Assembly: GCF_010548275.1 (NCBI RefSeq)
Contig: NZ_JAAGLT010000004.1
Location: 310,001 to 374,000 of the forward strand
Source of the DNA: Streptomyces sp. SID12488
GTDB taxonomy: Bacteria > Actinomycetota > Actinomycetes > Streptomycetales > Streptomycetaceae
DNA length: 64,000 bases
Direction of reading: 5' to 3'
How positions within the stretch are numbered: the stretch's first letter is position 1; each line of letters opens with the position of its first letter. The notes under the pieces were generated by a model, which ran no database searches, was not told the DNA's origin, and was given only the letters and a program-made list of their open reading frames with translations. Of this stretch, positions 19,089-26,198 are shown piece by piece. The translations under genes and the position numbers were made by a program.

Positions 19089-19130
19089 AACATCGATGTT
19101 ACTAACGTTGATGTTAGTAACATCGATGTT
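19089..19130. promoter_or_regulatory. 42-bp AT-rich near-perfect palindrome before the AAA+ ATPase gene
   Basis: Two identical copies of AACATCGATGTT (19089, 19119) flank ACTAAC-GTTGAT-GTTAGT, so the whole 42 bp is palindromic except the central six bases. It is strongly AT-rich in a 72% GC genome and lies 45-87 bp before the ATPase start. This is a likely operator for multimeric binding, overlapping the promoter. Confidence 0.7.
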
Positions 19131-19175
19131 AGTTATTCTGTCCGGGGTTGTGGCGGACGTGCGGAGGGCTGGGGC

Positions 19176-20594
19176 ATGGGTGATTTCGTAGGCAGGACGC
19201 GAGAGCTTGAGACGTTGAACCGGGAGCTCGGCAAGGTGTCGGGCGGTGTCGGCGGGGAGCGACCCGGGCGGTGCCTGATGCTGCGAGGGCGCCGACGAGT
19301 GGGGAAGTCTCGTCTGGTCGAGCGGTTCGCGGAGCGGTCCGGCGCGCCCTTTCTCTTCTACGCGGCCACGGGAGCGTCGCCGCAGGCCGATCTCCAGCGG
19401 CTCGGCCGGGACGCTCAGGTGTCGAACCTCCCATTGGCCGGCCTGCTGGCCTCGGCCCGTCCGGCGAGCTGGGACGACGCCTTCGACGTGCTCGCGGCAG
19501 CCTTGCCATCCGATCGGGCGAGCGTTGTGATCATGGACGAAGTGCCCTATCTGATGGACGCGGAGGGGGCTTTCGAGGGCACGTTGCAGCGGGCGTGGGA
19601 CAGAGTGCTGGAGGTCAGGCCGGTTCTGCTCATCCTCATCGGCTCCGATCTCTCCATGATGGAAGCCCTGAACAGCTATGGCCGCCCCTTCCATCAGCGC
19701 GGACGGGAGATGGTGCTCGGTCCCCTCAATCCGGCTGAAGTGGGCGGGATGCTGGGCCTTGAACCCGCCGAGGCGTTCGACGCGGCACTGATCACCGGCG
19801 GGCTTCCCCTGATCTGCGCGGAATGGCCGCACGGCGCCGGAATGTGGGACTTCCTGTCGGCTGTACTGAACGATCCGGTGTCTGCCCTGCTGGTCTCGGC
19901 GGAGCGGTCGCTCGCCGCCGAGTTCCCGCAGCAGACGCAGGCGCGTACGGTGCTGTCGGCGATCGGAAGCGGAGAACGGACCTTCAGCAACATCGCCCGC
20001 GCCGCCGGCGGTATCGGGTCGACCCCGCTCCAGCGTTCGGTGGGGGTCCTCACGGACAAGAGGGTGGTCGCGACTGAACTCCCCGTGTCCACAGGCCCTT
20101 CGAAAGACCGGCGCTACCGGGTCGCAGACCCGTATCTTCGCTTCTGGCTGCGATTCCTCGGACCGGCGATGGAGGAGATCGAGCGAGGCCGGGGTGATCT
20201 GACGCTGAATCGGATCCGCGATAACTGGACCAGCTGGCGTGGCCGCGCCGTCGAGCCCCTCGTACGCGATGCCCTGGCACGTCTGCTGCCGGACGCGCAC
20301 CTGCCCGCCGCCCCCGCGATCGGCGCCTACTGGACCCGTACCAACGACGTGGAGATCGACATCGTCGGAGCCGACCGTGGCCCCATCGCCAAGGAACTGC
20401 TGTTCGTCGGCTCGGTGAAGTGGCTGGAGAACGCCCCCTTCGACCGCCACGACCTGTCGGCGCTCCTGCGCCACCGCGCATTGCTCACGCCCGACGAGAT
20501 TCCCGTGGTCGCGGTTTCGCGGAGCGGTACCGACTGCACGGGACTCGACGCCGAGTACGGCCCGGCGAGACTCTTGGAGGCGTGGCCCTCCTGA
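19176..20594 (+). CDS. AAA+ ATPase with C-terminal DUF234 nuclease-like domain (copy 1)
   Basis: 472-aa protein starting MGDFVGRTRELETL at an ATG behind GGAGGG. It has Walker A RGRRRVGKSRL, Walker B VVIMDEVPYL and a sensor LILIGSDLSMM. A winged-helix part (YRVADPYLRFWLRF) precedes the C-terminal DUF234 region with VEIDIV and GSVKW, laid out like a PD-(D/E)xK nuclease. The Glu expected before the Lys pair is Ser here. Function of these actinobacterial STAND/archaeal-ATPase-like proteins is unclear; defence or DNA processing has been suggested for relatives. Related to the gene at 42223-43698. Confidence 0.82.
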   Translation: MGDFVGRTRELETLNRELGKVSGGVGGERPGRCLMLRGRRRVGKSRLVERFAERSGAPFLFYAATGASPQADLQRLGRDAQVSNLPLAGLLASARPASWDDAFDVLAAALPSDRASVVIMDEVPYLMDAEGAFEGTLQRAWDRVLEVRPVLLILIGSDLSMMEALNSYGRPFHQRGREMVLGPLNPAEVGGMLGLEPAEAFDAALITGGLPLICAEWPHGAGMWDFLSAVLNDPVSALLVSAERSLAAEFPQQTQARTVLSAIGSGERTFSNIARAAGGIGSTPLQRSVGVLTDKRVVATELPVSTGPSKDRRYRVADPYLRFWLRFLGPAMEEIERGRGDLTLNRIRDNWTSWRGRAVEPLVRDALARLLPDAHLPAAPAIGAYWTRTNDVEIDIVGADRGPIAKELLFVGSVKWLENAPFDRHDLSALLRHRALLTPDEIPVVAVSRSGTDCTGLDAEYGPARLLEAWPS

Positions 20595-20599
20595 CCGTC

Positions 20600-20691
20600 A
20601 CGCCGTGGTCGAGCACCCGTTGGACCCGCACGAGATCCGAGGTGGGCACGATCCAGCGGATGCCCTCCTCGTCCGGGCTCGCGGCAACCAC
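20600..20691 (-). pseudogene. possible fragment of a small gene
   Basis: Leftward frame reading VVAASPDEEGIRWIVPTSD then LVRVQRVLDHGVTVR has coding-like codon use and a GTG start at 20691. It then runs without stop into the antisense of the ATPase gene with loss of codon bias. It could be a 3'-truncated gene. Not recognised. Confidence 0.25.
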
Positions 20692-20717
20692 GTCACCGCA
20701 TGCGACGCACGAGAGCT

Positions 20718-20846
20718 ATGGAGGTTACGAAGGGCTACTGGGCCACTTGGACCCCTGAGGGTTACGGAGACGGGCACGAGTCGAATGTCGCTGAGCTGTT
20801 GCGGGTCAGGTGCCCCGGCGGTGACTCCGTCACGGCCGATCGGTGA
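20718..20846 (+). CDS. possible short ORF, 42 aa
   Basis: MEVTKGYWATWTPEGYGDGH followed by an ESNVAELLRVRCPGGD end. Third-position GC is fairly high (about 78%), but there is no good ribosome site, and its end overlaps the convergent gene by 17 bp. It may be a remnant. Function unknown. Confidence 0.25.
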   Translation: MEVTKGYWATWTPEGYGDGHESNVAELLRVRCPGGDSVTADR

Positions 20847-21195
20847 CGTGGAACTCCATCCACTCGATGCCCGGGACGGTGAAGCGCGCACCGATGTTGG
20901 CAGCCGCGATGCCCTCGAACTCGTGCTGGGCGCCTGATCCTTGGCTGCCGAGGCTCCATGGCGTCGCGACCTTCCACGCACACTCGAGGACGGCCATGAG
21001 CGCCTGCTCCGGAGTGGGGCACCCGAGCGGCGAGAGCAGCCGCAGCACGGCGAGCTCGGGAAACTTGCAGTACCGCTCGTAGCTCTCGATCTCAACGGGC
21101 CGATCCAACCGAGCCGCAAGACGCCCGACCACCCGCTCGGCGGCTCGGCGGTCGTTCGCGTGTACGTGACAGCGCCAACGGATCGTCTGGAACAT
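20830..21195 (-). CDS. hypothetical protein, about 121 aa
   Basis: From the ATG at 21195: MFQTIRWRCHVHANDRRAAE, then a mixed alpha/beta sequence with PVEIESYERYCKFPELAVLRL, ending in GARFTVPGIEWMEFHVTD. It looks like a compact small domain, possibly immunity-protein-like, but I cannot assign it. An ATG at 21207 is an alternative start. Neither has a strong ribosome site. It overlaps the divergent gene at 21194 if that start is right. Confidence 0.5.
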   Translation of the reverse strand: MFQTIRWRCHVHANDRRAAERVVGRLAARLDRPVEIESYERYCKFPELAVLRLLSPLGCPTPEQALMAVLECAWKVATPWSLGSQGSGAQHEFEGIAAANIGARFTVPGIEWMEFHVTDRP

Positions 21196-21607
21196 GGCGG
21201 AAACCATACGGGTCAGGCAGACAACTCGCAGTCGTCTCGGCCGACGTGGCATCCGGTGCCGCCCCGCCGCCGGAGCGGCAACAGCCAACCTTCGCGTCAA
21301 CGGCGTCAACGGCGTCAACGGCACGGCCTACCGCTGGCGGCTGCGGCGCAGGCCGACCTACTTTCAGGTCCTGTCCTGGACACCCTGCACGTACGCGGTC
21401 GAGCACGCGGACAGCCCTGGAACAACGCTCCTGGTCACCACCAACCAGCCGCACCCGAGCAACTGGTTCGGCCGTGAGGCGAAGCCTGTACTGCCGTCCG
21501 ACGTCGCCGAAGCCATCGGACGTGCCCTGCACAAGGGTTGGACCCCCACGGACTCCGGTTCCCCGTTCCACCTTGACCGGTCCGTAGGCTTCGTTCCTTC
21601 GCCTTGA
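21194..21607 (+). CDS. hypothetical protein, start uncertain
   Basis: The C-terminal ~90 residues (AYRWRLRRRPTYFQVLSW, YAVEHADSPGTTLLVTTNQP, GRALHKGWTPTDSGSPFHLD) look like a conserved Streptomyces protein of unknown function. The N-terminal ~45 residues are Arg-rich with a VNG triplet repeat (from tandem GGCGTCAAC) and are probably not translated. However, no better in-frame start is visible. The true gene may begin with a rare start or be disrupted at its 5' end. Confidence 0.45.
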   Translation: MAETIRVRQTTRSRLGRRGIRCRPAAGAATANLRVNGVNGVNGTAYRWRLRRRPTYFQVLSWTPCTYAVEHADSPGTTLLVTTNQPHPSNWFGREAKPVLPSDVAEAIGRALHKGWTPTDSGSPFHLDRSVGFVPSP

Positions 21608-21672
21608 GCGGGGCGGAGTACGAGTACGAGTACCGCGCACGAGGCGAGTTGGAGGATCCGCCCGCTCGTAGT

Positions 21673-22186
21673 GTGATCGTCGCCACAGAGACGACGAGTG
21701 CCGAGCGGACAGGGTTGGTTGTGGAACTTTCCCTGCGTGACCGGATCCGCGCCGGCGATCCGGAAGCCTTCGCCGAACTGTTCGGCGCGCATGCCCGGGC
21801 CGTCTACGGTCATGTCGCTCGTCTGTCGGCGGACCGGGGCACTGCGGAGGACGTGATGTCCCTGACCTTCCTGGAGGCCTGGCGGCTCAGGGAGAAGCTG
21901 AGACCCGACGACGCGGCCCCGGACGGAGACGCCGACGTGCCCGACGGCGACGGGCTGCGCCCCTGGCTGTACGGCATCGCCACCAACGTTCTGCGCAACA
22001 CACGCCGCGCCACCCGCCGGCACAGCGCGGCGCTCGCCCGGCTCCCCGACCGCCCGGCGGACCGTGACACCCTGCCCGACTTCGCCGACGACGTCGTCGG
22101 GCGCATGGAAAAGGCCGAGCGGCTCGCTGCCGCGCACACCGCGCTCGGCAGGCTGCGCAGAGCCGAGCGTGAAGTGGGCATTCGGG
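21673..22186 (+). pseudogene. 3'-truncated ECF sigma factor gene
   Basis: Starting at a GTG (21673 or 21721) it encodes ECF region 2 (DPEAFAELFGAHARAVYGHV, EDVMSLTFLEAWRLREKL, RPWLYGIATNVLRN) and the first turn of region 4 (TALGRLRRAEREV). The homology then stops abruptly at about 22180. The frame continues antisense through the neighbouring AraC gene. The promoter-recognition helix of region 4 is missing, so it is a remnant created by deletion. Confidence 0.75.
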
Positions 22187-22262
22187 TGACGGGAGTTCAC
22201 GGTCACCCGAGCCCAAAGCCGCATGAGACGGCACTGGGCGCGAGTGTCTGCGAGCGTGCTCA

Positions 22263-23117
22263 TCAGGAGCCGTTGTCTCCCCGCCGCGCCCAACTCGCGT
22301 ACTGCGTTGGCGAAACCCCCACCGCCCCCGTGAAGTCCCGTGTGAAATGGGCCTGGTCGGCGTATCCGAGTTCGGTGGCCAGGGCTGACCAGTCCTGGGG
22401 AGTCGTGGCCGCGCGGGACGCGGCCTCCTGGATTCGGGTGCGGCGGATGACCCACTTGGGGCCGATGCCGACGTATTCCGCGAAGAGGCGCTGGACTTGG
22501 CGGGTGCTCAGGTCGGCTTGGGTGGCGAGTTGGGAGACCCGGAGGAGTGAAGGGTCCGTCGTGATGGTGTCGACCAAGGCTGCCGCCTCGTCGATGTTCC
22601 TGTACATGGAGGGTGTTGTAGCGGAGGGAGTCGGGGCTACGGAGCGCAGGAACGTGGCCGCCAGTTCCAGTGCCGTTGGGACGTCCGGCTCCGTGATGAT
22701 CGTGTTCGCCGCTGCCTGCGTCGCCTCGCCGAAGAGATCCTCCACATCCAGGACGCGGTCCGTGAGTGTGGACACCGGGGAACCGAGGAACGGGCGGAAG
22801 CCGCCGGGGCGGAAGCGTAGGCCCAGTGCGCGGCCGGTGCCGGAGATCTCCCGGGTGAATGTGTTGCTGACGATGCCCGTGATCTGAGCCTCTCCGCCGG
22901 TGACGAAAGTGAGGTGAACCATCGGGTGGGTGAGGACCTGTTGGTGGTGTGGCTCGGTCAGGTTCCAGTTGAGGATCCAGTAGCCGTCCAGGAACCTCTT
23001 CAGGTCCTCCGGGGGTGGTTCGGTGGTCAGGTGGAAGCGTTCGGCTGCTGTGTGCGGGTCGAGGATGGCTTGCTGACGGGCTCTGTTCTCACGTCGCGTT
23101 TGTTCAAGACTCGTCAT
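22263..23117 (-). CDS. AraC-family transcriptional regulator
   Basis: 284-aa regulator. An N-terminal sensor domain of the DUF6597 type (GYWILNWNL, HPMVHLTFV, RALGLRFRPGGFRPFLG) precedes a C-terminal AraC DNA-binding domain with two helix-turn-helices (VSQLATQADLSTRQVQRLF and ATELGYADQAHFTRDF). The ATG follows AGGGAACC. It is divergent from the mycothiol-type protein at 23219, which it may control. Its 3' end abuts the truncated sigma gene. Confidence 0.85.
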   Translation of the reverse strand: MTSLEQTRRENRARQQAILDPHTAAERFHLTTEPPPEDLKRFLDGYWILNWNLTEPHHQQVLTHPMVHLTFVTGGEAQITGIVSNTFTREISGTGRALGLRFRPGGFRPFLGSPVSTLTDRVLDVEDLFGEATQAAANTIITEPDVPTALELAATFLRSVAPTPSATTPSMYRNIDEAAALVDTITTDPSLLRVSQLATQADLSTRQVQRLFAEYVGIGPKWVIRRTRIQEAASRAATTPQDWSALATELGYADQAHFTRDFTGAVGVSPTQYASWARRGDNGS

Positions 23118-23163
23118 CGGTTCCCTGTCTACCGTGGCTCCCTGGGATACGGAAGCGATGAAG

Positions 23164-23213
23164 GCCGGAAGTCGGGAAGGCCGGAAGTCGGGAAGTCGGG
23201 AAGTCGGGAAGGG
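23164..23213 (+). repeat. tandem GGGAAGTC repeats ending at a ribosome site
   Basis: Several copies of GGAAGTCG/GGGAAGTC with one GGGAAGGCC interruption. The last unit runs into GGGAAGGGATGAC directly before the GTG at 23219. An octamer array of this kind could change length by slippage and so alter spacing in the leader. Confidence 0.6.
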
Positions 23214-23218
23214 ATGAC

Positions 23219-23830
23219 GTGGAGCATCGGTCTCTGATGGTTCGGGCCTCGGCGGTGGCCGTCGACATCGTGCGGGGGGTTCAGGGTGATGACCTCGGAT
23301 CGCCCACCCCCTGCGCCGAGTTGAATGTCCGGGCGCTCGTCAATCATCTGGCCTACTGGACCGGCGTACGAGGGCATGTCGCCGGGCTCAAGCAGTCACC
23401 GCACGGCGATCGGGTCGTCGACGGGTTCGACTTCACCGGGGTTGTCGGGTGGGCCGACGAATACGCCTCCCGGTCGGCCGCCACCGCCCTTGTCTGGAGT
23501 GAGCCCGAGGCCTGGGAGGGTGAGACCGCACTCACCGGAGCCGGAGTTAGTCCCATGCCTGCCCGCTTCGTCGGGGGAGTCGTGCTCGGAGAGTGGCTCG
23601 TCCATGGGTGGGACCTTGCCGTTGCCACCGGGCAGAAGGTCGACGTGGACGACGAACTCGCCGCAGTGCTGTACGAGGACATCGTCGGCAAGGCGGAGAT
23701 GGCCAGGCGGTACGGCGTGTACGGGCCCGAAGTCGCCGTACCGGCCGACGCGCCCCTGTTCGAGCGGGCGTTGGGGCTCGCGGGACGCGACCCGTCCTGG
23801 CGGCGACAGGGGCAGGAACAGCGGGGCTGA
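23219..23830 (+). CDS. TIGR03086-type DinB/mycothiol-dependent family protein
   Basis: 203-aa protein of the DinB-like maleylpyruvate-isomerase N-terminal superfamily. It has CAELNVRALVNHLAYWTG with the metal-binding His, and a second conserved His in VLGEWLVHGWDLAVATGQ. Family members bind a divalent metal and often use mycothiol; the substrate is unknown. GTG start behind GGGAAGGGATGAC. It is divergent from the AraC gene, which suggests regulation by it. Confidence 0.78.
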   Translation: MEHRSLMVRASAVAVDIVRGVQGDDLGSPTPCAELNVRALVNHLAYWTGVRGHVAGLKQSPHGDRVVDGFDFTGVVGWADEYASRSAATALVWSEPEAWEGETALTGAGVSPMPARFVGGVVLGEWLVHGWDLAVATGQKVDVDDELAAVLYEDIVGKAEMARRYGVYGPEVAVPADAPLFERALGLAGRDPSWRRQGQEQRG

Positions 23831-23888
23831 TCGGCGGCCGTAGCCCCCGATCAGCCCCGATCAGCCCCGGTCGGCCTCGCTCACCCGC

Positions 23889-25241
23889 TCAGGGCAGGAC
23901 CGGCAACGCCCCGCAGTTCGATGTCGCGGGCTTGCCCGACAGGCGGTCCGTCAGCCAGCTCACCGCGTTGCCCTGGTCCGTGAGGAGTGGGGTGAAGTGG
24001 TTCAGCAGGGGGCTGATCACGTTCGGCAGGAGCACCGGTCTGTACGTGATGTTCGCGCCCTTCGCGCACCAGTCCGCGGCCAGGCTGCGGGCCTGGGCAT
24101 GCGGAACCAGGTTGTCGCTGAAGCCAGTTGCTATACGGATCGGGCTCGATGGGGTGAGGGTGCCGATGCGTTGGCTGTTCAGGAAGGTCTGGAGGGCCGG
24201 GGTGGACGCGATGATGTCGGAGATGGACTCGCCGTCCGTCGTCCACTTCGTGCTCTTCGTGTAGGCGTAGCCGAGCAGCGCGTCCCCTACGCACATCGTC
24301 GACAGGTCGGTCATCGCCGCCTTGCCCTGCGCGTTCAGGTGGGCCTCCGCCAGCGGCCTCAGCGTCGGGTCCGACTGGAGGAAGCCGTTGAGCGACCAGG
24401 CCAGCGCGCCCGCCAGTTCGCTTCCGTCGATCGCCTTCGTGACCGCGGCCAGGTCGGCCGGCGGGGCACCCGAGTAGGTGCCCGCGAGGGTGATGTCGGG
24501 GGCGTAGGAAGGCTGGAGTTCCGCTGCCGCCGCTGTCGCTCCGCCGCCCTGGCTGTAGCCGAACAGGCCTACCCGGGAGGCCGATGTGACCGACGTGTCG
24601 GGGAGGGAACGGGCGGCGCGTACCGCGTCCAGTACCGCGTGTGCCTCGTCGAGACGGTTGACGTACGTGTGGAGGCGGTCCGTCGCTCCCAGGCCGGCGT
24701 AGTCCGTGACGACCACCGCGGCGCCGGTCGCGAGCAGGCGGTAGATCGCCACGTCCTCGTAACCGACCGACACCGTACGGCCGTTGAGGGAGAGCGGGTG
24801 CTCCAGGCCCAGGGATGCCGCGCACTGGTCGCCCTGGCCCATCGTGCCCGGGGCCACCGCGACCAACGGGCGCGCGCCGCCTCCCTTCCAGGCCGCCGTC
24901 GGTTCGATGTACGCGCCGGTGACCGCGACCGGGGCGCCGTTGGAGTCCGTGGACTTGTACATCAGCCGGGTCGCCCGGCCCGGGAGGGGGCCGTCGAGGG
25001 TGGGGAGTGAGATGGCGAGGGGGAGCGGTTCGGTGCGGATCAGCGCGCCGTCGGGGGTGGGGAGGGTGGCTGGTGGCGTGTAGAACGTGGGGATCTCCAC
25101 GCCTCGGGACACGACCGTCTCCGTAGAGGAGCCGTCCGAGGCCGAGGTCGAGGCCGAGGCTGTTGCGTACGAGAGCGCCTGGGCGCTCAGACAAGTCGCA
25201 GCGGTGACCGCTGCGGCCAGGAGCCGTCTGCGTGCGGGCAT
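23889..25241 (-). CDS. secreted LIP-family lipase (secretory lipase)
   Basis: 450-aa alpha/beta-hydrolase. The signal peptide ends near ATASAS; the mature enzyme shows PGTMGQGDQC, VVVTDYAGLG and the nucleophile elbow GYSQGG (Ser230). The acid and His are likely in GFSDNLVPHAQAR and NHFTPL. Such enzymes hydrolyse triacylglycerols or other esters outside the cell. The C-terminus has a Cys (SNCGALPVLP) that may pair with an earlier one. ATG with CAGGAGG upstream. Monocistronic. Confidence 0.85.
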   Translation of the reverse strand: MPARRRLLAAAVTAATCLSAQALSYATASASTSASDGSSTETVVSRGVEIPTFYTPPATLPTPDGALIRTEPLPLAISLPTLDGPLPGRATRLMYKSTDSNGAPVAVTGAYIEPTAAWKGGGARPLVAVAPGTMGQGDQCAASLGLEHPLSLNGRTVSVGYEDVAIYRLLATGAAVVVTDYAGLGATDRLHTYVNRLDEAHAVLDAVRAARSLPDTSVTSASRVGLFGYSQGGGATAAAAELQPSYAPDITLAGTYSGAPPADLAAVTKAIDGSELAGALAWSLNGFLQSDPTLRPLAEAHLNAQGKAAMTDLSTMCVGDALLGYAYTKSTKWTTDGESISDIIASTPALQTFLNSQRIGTLTPSSPIRIATGFSDNLVPHAQARSLAADWCAKGANITYRPVLLPNVISPLLNHFTPLLTDQGNAVSWLTDRLSGKPATSNCGALPVLP

Positions 25242-25431
25242 GGCGAACCTCCTGAAGCGTGGGGCAGGAAGGAAGCAATGAGGAACCCGGGAGAGGCCGA
25301 GAAGCCGAGTGGCCGCCTCTCCTTACCGGGTAGTTCGCCAGGACCGTACCTACTGGTCGGTTACTTCGGGTAGCAGTCGGAAGATTACGGTTGAGTAACT
25401 TGACTCACTGTCTAATTGGGGAAACGGGCCG

Positions 25432-25983
25432 TCACCGGTTACAACCAGCCGCCTCCGGCGTGAACTTCAGGGGGGCGTTCCGGTCCGCGGCGCTGGCCTC
25501 GTCGTAGGTCACCCTGGTGACCTGGTACCAGACGGCGTCCCGCTTGGTGTCGCCGTCCACGTCGTCCAGGCTCACGCACCAGCGTTCCTGGCGGACGACG
25601 CGCGTATACGTCTCGGTGCCGCTTCGGGTGTTCGAGCACTTCTGGTAGTGCTCGGTGGTGTACCAGGTACGCGTTCTCTTCGCGGTGCCCTTGCCCGTAC
25701 GTTGCGTGTGCTTGACCTGCCTGGTCGCCGACGCGCACTTCTTGACCAGGTGCGGGCGGGTGGCCTTGGTCGTCTTGGCGGTGACGTGACGGACGGCGTT
25801 GCGGAGCCCGTGGACGGTGGGCGTCACCGGCGCCGTCTCCTGGACGTCCGCGCCGCCGCCATCGCCGTACTGGCTGCTGGTGGTGCCGTCGCCCTGTGAG
25901 CCGTCGCCGCTCCCGCACGCGCCGAGCCCGGCCATGAGGATCACCGTGAATCCGGCCAATGCCAGACGTCTCTTGCTGGACAT
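25432..25983 (-). CDS. lipoprotein of unknown function, 183 aa
   Basis: From the ATG at 25983 (GGGGAAAGAG upstream) the sequence MSSKRRLALAGFTVILMAGLGACGSG is a lipoprotein signal with lipobox LGAC; only its ends matter. A Gly/Ser/Gln-rich linker is followed by a basic domain with several Cys and many Thr/Tyr (CASATRQVKHTQRTGKG, RQERWCVSLDDVDGD). Surface-exposed and membrane-anchored; function unknown. Confidence 0.7.
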   Translation of the reverse strand: MSSKRRLALAGFTVILMAGLGACGSGDGSQGDGTTSSQYGDGGGADVQETAPVTPTVHGLRNAVRHVTAKTTKATRPHLVKKCASATRQVKHTQRTGKGTAKRTRTWYTTEHYQKCSNTRSGTETYTRVVRQERWCVSLDDVDGDTKRDAVWYQVTRVTYDEASAADRNAPLKFTPEAAGCNR

Positions 25984-26198
25984 GTCTCTTTCCCCGCCCG
26001 TTCTCTGTCTCAAAGTCTCAAAAGGGCGGTCAGCGTAACTGATCACCCGACAAGCGGGACGATCACGGCGATGAGACGCACAGCGGCCCGGCGGTCCGTC
26101 GTCACGGACCACCGGGCCGGGTCGGCGGACGCCGACTGAGGCTGACGCGAGCTGTATGGCAGAGCTACGTCACGGATCTACGTTTCTACGTCGCGGAT

